A stretch of 64,000 nt of DNA from Amycolatopsis regifaucium. Its GTDB lineage: Bacteria; Actinomycetota; Actinomycetes; Mycobacteriales; Pseudonocardiaceae. Positions 23,096-31,455 of this stretch are shown piece after piece. The translations under genes were made by a program, and so were the position numbers. The number at the start of each line of letters is the position of its first letter. Position 1 is the first letter of the stretch. The stretch spans positions 597,031 through 661,030 of the forward strand of contig NZ_LQCI01000034.1 of NCBI RefSeq assembly GCF_001613935.1, in the 5' to 3' direction. Under the pieces are notes generated by a model, which saw only the letters and a program-made list of their open reading frames with translations, was not told where the DNA came from and made no database searches.

Positions 23096-23917
23096 ATGAC
23101 AATCGCACCTGAGCAGATCGACGAATGGACTGTCGGCACCCTCGACCTCGACGCGTACCTCGGCCGGATCGGCCAGAACCGCGAGCAGCCCTCTGCCGCC
23201 GCGTTGCGTGAGCTGGCGAGGGCGCACGTCCTGGCCGTCCCGTTCGAGAACGTCGACGTCGTTTTGGGCCAGCACAAGGGAATCGCGCTCGAAGACGTGA
23301 TCGGCAAACTCGTCCGCCGTCAGCGCGGCGGCTACTGCTACGAACACGGCAGCCTGTTCGCCGCGGCCGCCGAACAACTGGGCTATCCGGTGCGCCGCCT
23401 CGTCGCGCGGGTCCAGCCGCAGAAGAACGGGCCGTACACGCATATGACGCTCGCGATCGAGGCCGGCGGCGTCCAGCACCTGGTCGACGTCGGGTTCGGC
23501 GCCGGGATGCTGGTGCCGATGCCGCTGGTCGACGGCGCCGTGGTGGATCAGGCGGGCTGGCCGCACCGGCTCGTCGCCGATGGTGACTGGTGGCGCCTGC
23601 AGAAACTGGAGGGCGACGACTGGACCGATCTGCACGCCTTCACGCTCACGCCGATGCACCGAATCGACTACGAGGTCTATCACCACTACACCTCGACGCA
23701 TCCGCGATCGCCGTTCACCGGGCAGCTGGTGGTCATGCGCCTGGAGGAAGGGCTCAGCCGCAAGCTGGTCGGCGACGAGTTCATCGTCGAACGTCCGGAT
23801 GGGACCAAGGAGACGACCAAGATCCCGGCCGAGCGGCTCGACGCGACGCTGCGCGGGCTGGACGTCGTGCTGACCGACGAAGAACTCGCGAAGCTGCTGA
23901 AGATCTACCCGGGCTGA
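23096..23917 (+). CDS. nat: Arylamine N-acetyltransferase
   Basis: A 273-residue NAT. The Cys-His-Asp triad is complete: Cys81 in RGGYCYEHG, His116 in YTHMTL and Asp131 in LVDVGFG; the PFENVDV block (about 50-55) is also typical. It transfers acetyl from acetyl-CoA to arylamines or hydrazines; in rifamycin-type producers a related amide synthase closes the ansa ring, but the chromosomal NAT length and lack of polyketide neighbours favour the ordinary enzyme. ATG start. Convergent with the GNAT gene, with a gap of only 4 nt. Confidence 0.94.
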   Translation: MTIAPEQIDEWTVGTLDLDAYLGRIGQNREQPSAAALRELARAHVLAVPFENVDVVLGQHKGIALEDVIGKLVRRQRGGYCYEHGSLFAAAAEQLGYPVRRLVARVQPQKNGPYTHMTLAIEAGGVQHLVDVGFGAGMLVPMPLVDGAVVDQAGWPHRLVADGDWWRLQKLEGDDWTDLHAFTLTPMHRIDYEVYHHYTSTHPRSPFTGQLVVMRLEEGLSRKLVGDEFIVERPDGTKETTKIPAERLDATLRGLDVVLTDEELAKLLKIYPG

Positions 23918-23921
23918 GGGC

Positions 23922-24221
23922 TCAGAGTTCGAATTCCGCGCGCTTGTCCTCGGGCACAAGGTCTTCGTACTCGCGGTGCTTCGCGATGTACGAGCGCACA
24001 TACGGGCAGTAGGGCAGGACCGACCTGCCCTGCGCCCGGACGTCGTCGAGCGCGGCGGTCACGAGTTTGCCCGCCAGGCCCTGTCCCGTGAAATCGTCCG
24101 AGATCTCGGTGTGCAGGAACAGGATCGCGTCCGGCCGCGTACGGGTTTCGAGGAACCCGGCGGGTTTTCCGTCCACGACGATGTCGTAGCGGTCTTCTCC
24201 GGATTTGATCTCGACACTCAT
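23922..24221 (-). CDS. Small GNAT-family N-acetyltransferase (YjdJ type)
   Basis: A 99-residue minimal GNAT protein: DRYDIVVDGKPAGFLETRTR, then HTEISDDFTGQGLAGKLVTA with the acetyl-CoA-binding GQGLAGKL turn, and VLPYCPYVRSYIAKHREYED near the end, the conserved signature of this small family. Substrate unknown. Its ATG overlaps the stop of the upstream GGDEF-EAL gene (ATGA), so the two are translationally coupled. Confidence 0.88.
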   Translation of the reverse strand: MSVEIKSGEDRYDIVVDGKPAGFLETRTRPDAILFLHTEISDDFTGQGLAGKLVTAALDDVRAQGRSVLPYCPYVRSYIAKHREYEDLVPEDKRAEFEL

Positions 24222-26995
24222 TCAGCCGCTCCGAAAAGCTCGTCCGATGGCACGGGCCTGCCCAAGTGGAAGCCCTGTGCCTGGTCACAGCGCAGCTCCC
24301 GCAACACGGCGAGCTGCTCTTCGTCTTCGACACCTTCGGCGACGACGATCAGGTCGACGGCGTGCGCCATCGCGATGATGCTCTTGACGATCGCGGCGGC
24401 GTCCCGTGATTCCGCGATGCCGGTGACGAAGGTGCGGTCGATCTTGAGCGTGTCCAGTGGCAGCCGTTGCAACTGCGCGAGCGACGAATAGCCGGTGCCG
24501 AAATCGTCGATCGCCAATGACACACCGAGATCGCGCAACGACATCAGGACTTCGGCCGCCGCGGCCTGATCCCGCATCAACGCGCTCTCGGTGACCTCCA
24601 GGGTCAGCGCGTGCGGCGGCAGGCCGGTGGTCTTCAGCGCGTCCTGCACCGTGGGCACCAGATGTGGATCGTCCAGCTGCCTCGCCGAAAGATTGACCTT
24701 GAGGTTCAGGTCGACGTCGAGCCGTTCGCGTCGTTTGGCGATCTCGCGGGTGGTCGTGCGCAGGACGTGCTTGCCGATCAGGTTGATCAGGTCGCTTTCC
24801 TCGGCCAGCGGGATGAACTCGGCGGGCGAGATCGTGCCGTGTTCCGGATGTTTCCAGCGCAGCAATGCTTCCACGGCGACCATCTGGCCGGATTCGATGT
24901 CGACGACGGGCTGGTACGCCGTCCAGAGTTCGCCGTTCTGCAGTGCGTCGCGCAGGTCCTGCTCCATGCGGAGCCGCCGCTGCATCCGCTCCCGTAGTTC
25001 GACGTCGAAGAATTCGTAGCGCGCGCGGCCGAGCGTTTTCGCTTGGTACATCGCGACATCCGCGTCCCGGAGCAGGTCCTCGGCGGTCCGGGTGTCGTCG
25101 TTGGCCGCGGTGACGATGCCGATGCTGGCGTCGATGTGCAGCTGCCTGCCGTTCACCGTGATCGGTTCGGTCAGCGCTTCGCGGAGATGTTCGGCCAGTG
25201 CCTTGATCTCCTCCGGTTCGGTGATCTCGGCGGTGACGACGACGAACTCGTCGCCGCCGAGCCTGCCGACGAGGTCGTTCTCACCGATTCCCCGCCGTAG
25301 CCGTTCGCCGGCGATGCGGAGCACCTTGTCGCCGACCGAATGGCCGAGGGAATCGTTGATCACCTTGAACTTGTCGAGATCGATGAACAGCACCGTGGTC
25401 AGCTCGGCGCGGCCGGCGCCGGACAGCGCCTCGGCGAGACTGTCCAGCACCAGCGTCCGGTTCGCGAGTTCGGTGAGCGGGTCGTGGGTCGCCTCGTGGG
25501 CGAGCCGCTCACCGATCGCGCGGCGTTCGGTGATGTCGGTGAACGACGTGACCACCGAGTCGGCCGACGGGTCTTCCGGGGTCAGCAGCCTCGCGGTGAG
25601 CGAGATCCAGACATCGTCGCCGTCGTGCCTGCGCAGCCGCAGTACGAGACCGTTCTGTGCCACGCGGGTGCGCCGGGCCACCACCGACGGCATCCTCGCC
25701 GGGGGAATGCGCCCCTGTTCGTCGTACAGCTCCAGCGTCACGCACGGGACGCCGATGAGGTCGTCGTGGCCGACGCCGATGATCCGGCAAGCGGCCGGGT
25801 TGGCCGATTCGATGAGCCCGCCGGGGCCGATCACGACCACTCCTTCGTCGAGCGAGGCGACCACCGTGCTGTAGTGCTGCTCGGCGCGCCGCCGGGCCGT
25901 TTCGTCCGCGCAGACCAGTACGAAGCCGTCGTTCATCTCCGCGGCGGAGACGCGGATGGCCAGCGTCGAGCCGTTGCGGTGCCGATGGGTCGTCTGCATG
26001 ACGCCGCCCTTGCGCAGCACCGCTTCCGGGTCGAGCGCGGCACCGACGAGGTCACTCACCGTGCCGCCGATCGCCTCGTCCGCCGTCCAGCCGTACACGT
26101 TCTCCGCGGCCGGGTTCCAGCTGGTCACCACGCCGTCCCCGCTGGTCGCGATGATCGCGTCGCTGACGTGGCTGATCAGCGCGGCCTGGTAGCGCAGTGT
26201 CGCTTCGGCGGCCTTCTGCGCGCTGATGTCACGCATGATGACCTGGAAGGCGGGCCTGCCTTCCCACGTCGTCCGCACCGAGATGCTCTGGACCAGGTAT
26301 TTCGTCCCGTCGAGGCGGAGCATGACGGCGTCGGCGGGCTCGGTGGACGCGCCTTGGCGGTGGAGCGACGCGATCCTGTCGAGCAGGGCCGGGAGCGATT
26401 CGTCGGCGACGAGGTCCATGATCGGCCGCCCGATCAGTTCCGCGGTCGAGGACGCTCCGAGCGCGGTGACGGCTGCCCTGTTCACGTACGTGACAACACC
26501 GGCTTCGTGGACACAGACCGCGTCGGGACTGAGTTCCACCAAAAGCCGGTAACGATCAGTGAGGTCTTCGAGCGCTTGCCGGTTCTCGCGGACGTCGGTC
26601 ACGTCGGTGGCGATCCCGAGCAGACCCGACGAACCGTTCTCGTCACCGATGGTGCGGGCACGCAGGCGGACCCAGCGGAGCTCGTCCGCCGGGTTCCGGA
26701 ACGACTGCTCGAGTTCGAATTCCCGCCACGGCGGGGAAGTGCGGGTGCCGGAGGTCAGCGGGGCCACCAGATCGGCGAGCCGTGACTCGAGCTCGGCTTC
26801 GGTGAAATCGGCTCCACCGAGCAGGTTCTCCAGGCCGGGCAGCCAGGACAGGGTCTCGCTCTCGAAGTCGTACGACCAGATCGCGGCGTGGTCGCCCGCG
26901 AGGCCGAGATCGCCGACCGGCTCGTTCCCGAGCGGCGCGCCTGCCGGTGTGCCGGAATTTCCGGCTCCGGGCACGGCGAGGGCGTCAGCCTCCAT
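24218..26995 (-). CDS. PAS-GGDEF-EAL cyclic-di-GMP signalling protein
   Basis: A cytosolic protein of about 925 residues with no membrane helices. Three to four PAS domains come first (blocks RYRLLVELSPDAVCVHEAGV and SHVSDAIIATSGDGVVTSWN among them), then GGDEF (GRLGGDEFVVVTA) and EAL (VAVEALLRWKHPEHG, DDFGTGYSSL, AEGVEDEEQL). Both catalytic motifs are intact, so it could make and degrade c-di-GMP. The inhibitory RxxD site before GGDEF is changed to GEND. The start at ATG 26995 is preferred because upstream residues are low in coding character. It is coupled to the small GNAT gene. Confidence 0.93.
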   Translation of the reverse strand: MEADALAVPGAGNSGTPAGAPLGNEPVGDLGLAGDHAAIWSYDFESETLSWLPGLENLLGGADFTEAELESRLADLVAPLTSGTRTSPPWREFELEQSFRNPADELRWVRLRARTIGDENGSSGLLGIATDVTDVRENRQALEDLTDRYRLLVELSPDAVCVHEAGVVTYVNRAAVTALGASSTAELIGRPIMDLVADESLPALLDRIASLHRQGASTEPADAVMLRLDGTKYLVQSISVRTTWEGRPAFQVIMRDISAQKAAEATLRYQAALISHVSDAIIATSGDGVVTSWNPAAENVYGWTADEAIGGTVSDLVGAALDPEAVLRKGGVMQTTHRHRNGSTLAIRVSAAEMNDGFVLVCADETARRRAEQHYSTVVASLDEGVVVIGPGGLIESANPAACRIIGVGHDDLIGVPCVTLELYDEQGRIPPARMPSVVARRTRVAQNGLVLRLRRHDGDDVWISLTARLLTPEDPSADSVVTSFTDITERRAIGERLAHEATHDPLTELANRTLVLDSLAEALSGAGRAELTTVLFIDLDKFKVINDSLGHSVGDKVLRIAGERLRRGIGENDLVGRLGGDEFVVVTAEITEPEEIKALAEHLREALTEPITVNGRQLHIDASIGIVTAANDDTRTAEDLLRDADVAMYQAKTLGRARYEFFDVELRERMQRRLRMEQDLRDALQNGELWTAYQPVVDIESGQMVAVEALLRWKHPEHGTISPAEFIPLAEESDLINLIGKHVLRTTTREIAKRRERLDVDLNLKVNLSARQLDDPHLVPTVQDALKTTGLPPHALTLEVTESALMRDQAAAAEVLMSLRDLGVSLAIDDFGTGYSSLAQLQRLPLDTLKIDRTFVTGIAESRDAAAIVKSIIAMAHAVDLIVVAEGVEDEEQLAVLRELRCDQAQGFHLGRPVPSDELFGAAE

Positions 26996-27241
26996 GATCC
27001 GTCCGAACCCCCTCTTCCGGTGCTGGCACCGTCGATTACACCACCCGCGAGGAGCGCTGTATACGCGAACCGAAGGGCGACCACCGGGGATATGCGCGAA
27101 AGCACATGGATGCACGGTGTGTGACTGGTATCCGCCGAGTTCTCCCATCGGGTGAATAATTTTTGGTTAAGCTCACCCATTCGGCGGTCAGCTCGGGTAA
27201 AACTACTGCTGGCCGTTCCCCGGTGCGAAAGGTTTCAGCTG

Positions 27242-27781
27242 GTGGATGACGACGACGTTTCGGTCGCCGACCTGCTCATTCGCGAGGGCTGGGATGACCA
27301 CGAGGAGTCACGGGCAAAGTCACGCTGGAGAGTGATCGCGGTGGTGATCGCCGTGGTCGTCGCCTGCGGTGCCGCCGGTGTGCTCGTGGGATTCGATTCG
27401 GAACCCGAGCAGAACGCCCAGCCGAACCAGATCAGCGTCATCGAGATGCCGAAGCGGCCTTCGGAGAACAGGGGAGCCGACGCGACTTCGGCGGTCCCGG
27501 CCACCGAAGCGGGCGGAACCGGCGAGCGCACCAGCGGCGGGTCCTCGGCGACACAGCCAGGTAAGACGACGTCCAGCCGTCGCACGTCGAGTTCGGCCGC
27601 TTCGACGTCCGACTCCCCGGACCCCACACCGACCCCGACTTCGTCGAACGGGCCGGCCGATCCGCCGAGGACGACCGGATCCACGGTCGTGCCGCAGCCG
27701 CCCAAGCCGGCCCCGCCGCCGCCGTCGAGTACGAAGCCGGCCGAAGAGTGCAATCTGTGGCCGAAGTGGCTTTGGTGCTAG
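27242..27781 (+). CDS. Membrane-anchored Pro/Ser/Thr-rich protein
   Basis: A protein of about 179 residues: acidic cytoplasmic N-terminus (DDDDVSVADLLIREGWDDHE), one transmembrane helix (VIAVVIAVVVACGAAGVLVG), then a long Ser/Thr/Pro-rich extracellular tail that ends in ECNLWPKWLWC with two Cys. The GTG start has GAAAGG upstream; an earlier ATG (27152) would add a non-conserved-looking stretch. Probably cell-wall spanning. Function unknown. Confidence 0.7.
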   Translation: MDDDDVSVADLLIREGWDDHEESRAKSRWRVIAVVIAVVVACGAAGVLVGFDSEPEQNAQPNQISVIEMPKRPSENRGADATSAVPATEAGGTGERTSGGSSATQPGKTTSSRRTSSSAASTSDSPDPTPTPTSSNGPADPPRTTGSTVVPQPPKPAPPPPSSTKPAEECNLWPKWLWC

Positions 27782-27792
27782 TCCTCGGCTGA

Positions 27793-29148
27793 TCAGGGCG
27801 CCTTCAGCAGATCCGGTTCCCGGCGTTTGCCGAGGTGGTTGAACAGCAGATTGAGGGTGAAGGCGACGATCGCGGCGACCGTGATCGGGCTGCCGCAGAT
27901 GGTCTGCAGCCACGACGGGAAGTGCTGGAAGAAGATCGAGCTCCCGAACCGGTTCGTCGAAAACGCGGGCAGCAGGCCGACGCCGAACGACACCGCGACG
28001 ATAAAGGTGTTGTGGTTACCGGAAAACTCCACCTTCTTCAGGTTTTGCACGCCGACGACGGCGACCATCGCGAACATGACCACGGCGACCGCGCCGACCA
28101 CCGGTTCCGGTACGGCCGAGACGAACGCGCCGACCTTCGGCACCAGTCCCATCAGCACGAGCAGGCCACCCGCCATCGCGACCACCCAGCGGCTGCGGAC
28201 CCCGGTCATCCGCACAAGGCCGACGTTCTGCGCGAAGGCCGTGTCCGGGAACGAGTTCATCGCGCCGCCGAGGATGGCCGAGAGACCGTCGGTGGCGAGA
28301 CCGCGCGCGAGGTCGGAATCGGTCGGCGGCCGTCCGGTGATCTCCCCGACCGCGACCAGGTCGGCGGTGGATTCGGTGTAGGTCACCAGCATCACGACGC
28401 ACATCGAGAGCACCGCCGCGATCGGGAAGGTCGGCGGGCCGAAGTGGAACGGCGAAGCGAGGCCGAACCAGTCGGCGTCGGCGACGCCCTTGAAGCTCAC
28501 CAGGCCCATCGGGATCGCCGCGACCAGGCCGATCACCAGCGCCAGCAGCGGGCCGATCTGGTTGGCGAACCCGCGCAGCACCCTGGTGAACAGGATGATC
28601 ACCGCGATCACGCCGAACGCGAGCGCGATGTTGGCCGGTCTCGCGTAGTCCGGTGCTTCGGTGTCGTGACCGGCGATCAACCCGACGCCGGGGCCGAGAA
28701 GCGAGATGCCGATGACGACGAGGAGCGTGCCCGACACCAGCGGCGGGAAGAACCGGATCATCTTGGCGAACGGTTTCGCGATGAGCAGGCCGAACACACC
28801 CGACGCGAGCATGGCACCGTAGACGGCCTGCATGCCGTACTGGGAGGCGATCATGATCATGGGATTGACCACGGTGAACGTCGCGCCCGCCACGACGGGC
28901 AGCCGGACGCCGAAGAGTTTTCCGATCCCGATCGCCTGAATCAGTGTCGCGATGCCCGCGACCAGCAGATCCGCGTTGACCAGCAACGCGATCGTCGCCG
29001 CGTCCAGTTTCAGCGCGCTGCCGACGACGAGGGGGACGGCCACCGAGCCCGCGTACATGATCGACATGTGCTGCAGGCCGAGCAAAGTCAGCTTCGGCAG
29101 CGGCGGGCGCTGGTCGACCGGGTGGACCTCGGCTGGGCTGGAGCTCAT
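27793..29148 (-). CDS. Nucleobase:cation symporter-2 (xanthine/uracil permease)
   Basis: A 451-residue membrane protein with 14 predicted helices, NCS2 family. The substrate-site helix AQNVGLVRMTGV matches the family motif, and TYTESTADLVAVGEITGRPP carries the conserved Glu of TM8. It takes up purine or uracil-type bases with protons; the Gln-Asn start of the motif and the ESTAD box point to xanthine/urate rather than uracil. ATG start; monocistronic; divergent from the flavoprotein gene at 29304. Confidence 0.92.
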   Translation of the reverse strand: MSSSPAEVHPVDQRPPLPKLTLLGLQHMSIMYAGSVAVPLVVGSALKLDAATIALLVNADLLVAGIATLIQAIGIGKLFGVRLPVVAGATFTVVNPMIMIASQYGMQAVYGAMLASGVFGLLIAKPFAKMIRFFPPLVSGTLLVVIGISLLGPGVGLIAGHDTEAPDYARPANIALAFGVIAVIILFTRVLRGFANQIGPLLALVIGLVAAIPMGLVSFKGVADADWFGLASPFHFGPPTFPIAAVLSMCVVMLVTYTESTADLVAVGEITGRPPTDSDLARGLATDGLSAILGGAMNSFPDTAFAQNVGLVRMTGVRSRWVVAMAGGLLVLMGLVPKVGAFVSAVPEPVVGAVAVVMFAMVAVVGVQNLKKVEFSGNHNTFIVAVSFGVGLLPAFSTNRFGSSIFFQHFPSWLQTICGSPITVAAIVAFTLNLLFNHLGKRREPDLLKAP

Positions 29149-29303
29149 GTAACCCCCTGTGACGTGCGGGAACCTCGGCGATCAAGCTGACTCGCCCGGC
29201 ATGACCGTAGCGCGTCCACGGCATGAGGATCACGTTTCGAAGGGGCGGTCGAAAGGGCCGGACCTGTGTTGAATGGACACCGGGCACAACGGAAGGAGCG
29301 CCG

Positions 29304-30518
29304 ATGGAGACCGTCCTTGTCGTAGGGGCCGGGCAGAGCGGGTTCGGGGTGGCGACCTCGCTGCGGGACAAGGGGTTCGACGGGCGGGTGGTCCTGATCG
29401 GCGACGAACCGGGCTTGCCGTATCAACGGCCTCCGCTGTCGAAGGGCTATCTCGCCGGGACGGCGGGGGACGCCCAGCTGCGCCTGCGCGCCGAGGACTT
29501 CTTCGCGGAGAAGGACATCGAGCTGATCGCCGGCCGTGTCGCGTCGGTGGATCGCGACGGCGGGAAGGTGGTGCTGGAGGACGGGACCGCGCACCAGTAC
29601 GACCATCTCGTACTGGCGACGGGTGCGGGCAACCGGGTGCTTTCGGTACCTGGGTCCACTTTGGACGGCGTGTTCACCTTGCGTACCAAGGATGACGCCG
29701 ATGTCCTGCGTGCGGCCTTGGCGAGTGCGAAAAACGTCGTCGTGGTCGGGGGCGGGTTCATCGGCCTCGAATTCGCCGCGCACGCCGGACGGCCGGTGAC
29801 GATCGTGGAGGCGCAGGAGAGGCTGATGGCCCGCGTCGCGACTCCGGAGGTCTCGGCATACTTCGCGGCGCTGCACGAGGGAGCCGGGCACGCCGTGCTG
29901 CTCGGCCAAGGCGTCGCGGCGTTGCACGGCGACGGCCGGGTGGCCGAGGTGGAACTGAGCGACGGCACCCGGCTTCCCGCCGATCTGGTGCTGGTCGGGG
30001 TCGGGGTGGAGCCGCGGACCCGGCTCGCCGAAGAGGCAGGACTCGCCGTGGCGAACGGAGTCGTCGTCGACGAACATCTGCGCACGAGCGACCCGAAGAT
30101 CTCGGCGGTCGGGGACTGCGCGAACTTCCCGTGCGTCCAGGCCGGGACGGCGACGCGGCTGGAATCGGTGCAGAACGCCGTGGACCAGGCGCGGGCGGCG
30201 GCCGCGGCCATCGCCGGTGAACCCGCGCCGTACGACAGCCTGCCGTGGTTCTGGACCGACCAGCTCGGCGCGAAACTGCAGATCGCCGGGATTCTGACCG
30301 GGGCGGAGAAGACCGTGGTGACCGGCGATCGGGAGGGCGGGAAGTTCTCGGTGCTGTCGTTCCGGGACGGCGTGCTCACCGGGGTCGAGTCGGTGAACCG
30401 GCCGCCGGACCACATCGCCGCGCGCCGTCTGTTCGCCGCGGATCCGGCGCCGCGGTTCGAGACGCTGGAGGCCAACGGCTTCGATCTCAAGGCGACCCTC
30501 GCGTCAACTCGCGGTTGA
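29304..30518 (+). CDS. FAD/NAD(P)-dependent ferredoxin reductase-like flavoprotein
   Basis: A 404-residue pyridine-nucleotide oxidoreductase of the putidaredoxin/rhodocoxin reductase type. FAD-binding LVVGAGQSGFGVATSLRDKG (near the N-terminus), RPPLSKGYL, NAD-binding VVVGGGFIGLEFAAHA (about 147-162) and the second FAD motif ISAVGDCANFP (about 262) are present, with the C-terminal dimerisation domain. It would pass electrons from NADH to a [2Fe-2S] ferredoxin for a P450 or dioxygenase; no partner lies nearby. The ATG has AAGGAGCG upstream. Its stop codon lies inside the operator of the next gene. Confidence 0.9.
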   Translation: METVLVVGAGQSGFGVATSLRDKGFDGRVVLIGDEPGLPYQRPPLSKGYLAGTAGDAQLRLRAEDFFAEKDIELIAGRVASVDRDGGKVVLEDGTAHQYDHLVLATGAGNRVLSVPGSTLDGVFTLRTKDDADVLRAALASAKNVVVVGGGFIGLEFAAHAGRPVTIVEAQERLMARVATPEVSAYFAALHEGAGHAVLLGQGVAALHGDGRVAEVELSDGTRLPADLVLVGVGVEPRTRLAEEAGLAVANGVVVDEHLRTSDPKISAVGDCANFPCVQAGTATRLESVQNAVDQARAAAAAIAGEPAPYDSLPWFWTDQLGAKLQIAGILTGAEKTVVTGDREGGKFSVLSFRDGVLTGVESVNRPPDHIAARRLFAADPAPRFETLEANGFDLKATLASTRG

Positions 30519-30548
30519 CGATCGGTCTGCCGTCAACCTAGAGTTGAC
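30503..30548 (+). promoter_or_regulatory. Twin-palindrome operator with embedded leaderless promoter
   Basis: Two copies of GTCAAC-N5-GTTGAC (30503-30519 and 30532-30548). The right arm of the first supplies a -35 (TTGACG, 30515-30520) and the spacer of the second supplies a -10 (TAGAGT, 30539-30544), 18 nt apart. The ATG lies 7 nt after the -10, so the mRNA would be leaderless. The same layout occurs at 48932-48974. Confidence 0.85.
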
Positions 30549-30551
30549 GGT

Positions 30552-31280
30552 ATGACCACTCCAGTCCGTCTCGACGACCTCATCTCCCACATCAAGCAGC
30601 AACATCCCGATGGCGACGTGCTCGGCCAGCTGTCCGACGCGGTCTTCCTCGGCGAACACCTCGGCGAGGTGGCCGACCACCTGATCGGCCACTTCGTCGA
30701 TCAGGCACGCCGCTCCGGCGCGTCCTGGACCGAAATCGGCAAGAACATGGGGGTGTCCAAGCAGGCAGCCCAGAAACGCTTCGTTCCCAAGGAATCCGGC
30801 GAAGGCGCCGCGCTCGAAGACCTGGTGAAGGTGTTCGGCCGCTACACCGATCGCGCCCGGCACGTCGTCGTCGCGGCGAGAGACGAGGCTGTCGCGGCGA
30901 AGAGCCCGCAGATCGAGCCCGTCCACCTGATCCTGGGCCTCCTGGCCGAACCCGCGGCGCTCGCCGCCGGGGCGATCGTGGCGCAGAACGTGACCCTCGA
31001 AGCCGTCCGCGAGGCCGCGGTGGCGAGGCTGCCGGAACCCGCCGACGAACCGGCGGAGGCGGCGAAGATGGTGTTCGGCGCGCAGAGCAAGAAGGTCCTG
31101 GAGCTGACCATGCGGGAGGCGTTGCGGCTCGGGCACAACTACATCGGTACCGAGCACATCCTGCTGGCCCTGTTCGAACTGGGAGACGACCTGCTGGGTG
31201 AGCTCGGGCTCACGAAGGAGAAGAGCGAGGCGGTGATCCTGCGGGCCTTGGCGGAAATCGTCGCCGCGCGGGGGAAATGA
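30552..31280 (+). CDS. HTH plus Clp N-terminal (Clp_N) domain protein
   Basis: A 242-residue protein. The N-terminal part carries an HTH (GASWTEIGKNMGVSKQAAQK, about 56-75). It is followed by a tandem Clp_N repeat (KSPQIEPVHLILGLLAEPAA and GHNYIGTEHILLALFELGDD), the substrate/adaptor-binding part of ClpC/ClpA, without any AAA+ ATPase. Proteins of this kind are widespread in actinobacteria and uncharacterised; the HTH suggests autoregulation, and Clp_N suggests contact with ClpC adaptors or substrates. No ribosome site, as expected for a leaderless mRNA. A paralogous pair split into two genes lies at 48978-49711. Confidence 0.87.
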   Translation: MTTPVRLDDLISHIKQQHPDGDVLGQLSDAVFLGEHLGEVADHLIGHFVDQARRSGASWTEIGKNMGVSKQAAQKRFVPKESGEGAALEDLVKVFGRYTDRARHVVVAARDEAVAAKSPQIEPVHLILGLLAEPAALAAGAIVAQNVTLEAVREAAVARLPEPADEPAEAAKMVFGAQSKKVLELTMREALRLGHNYIGTEHILLALFELGDDLLGELGLTKEKSEAVILRALAEIVAARGK

Positions 31281-31342
31281 CGAGGATCGCCCTCGCCGTC
31301 CTGGTGTTCCTCGCCCTGGTCTTACTGGCCGCGAGTACGTGA
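31277..31342 (+). CDS. 21-residue hydrophobic membrane peptide
   Basis: ATG overlaps the stop of the HTH/Clp_N gene (ATGA). The product is MTRIALAVLVFLALVLLAAST: one positive charge then a single hydrophobic helix. The overlap, GGGGAAATGA site and the clean membrane-peptide composition support translation, but a peptide this short could arise by chance. Confidence 0.45.
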   Translation: MTRIALAVLVFLALVLLAAST

Positions 31343-31455
31343 AAGTCGTGGCCGGCGGTCGAAATTCGCTTGCTCCAGCCCCGGGTACGACGCTGCACTG
31401 TGGCCGGGCGCCGCGAACCCGTGGTGCCCGGTATCCCGGGGAGGCCGCGGCGACC

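Noticed and set aside
23096..23917. Rifamycin-type amide synthase (RifF-like) instead of NAT
   Set aside because: No polyketide synthase or ansamycin genes nearby; length and motifs fit ordinary arylamine N-acetyltransferases equally well.
27835..29190. 451-codon open frame on the plus strand
   Set aside because: Antisense shadow of the NCS2 permease; composed of Arg, His, Asp and Gln runs with no motif.
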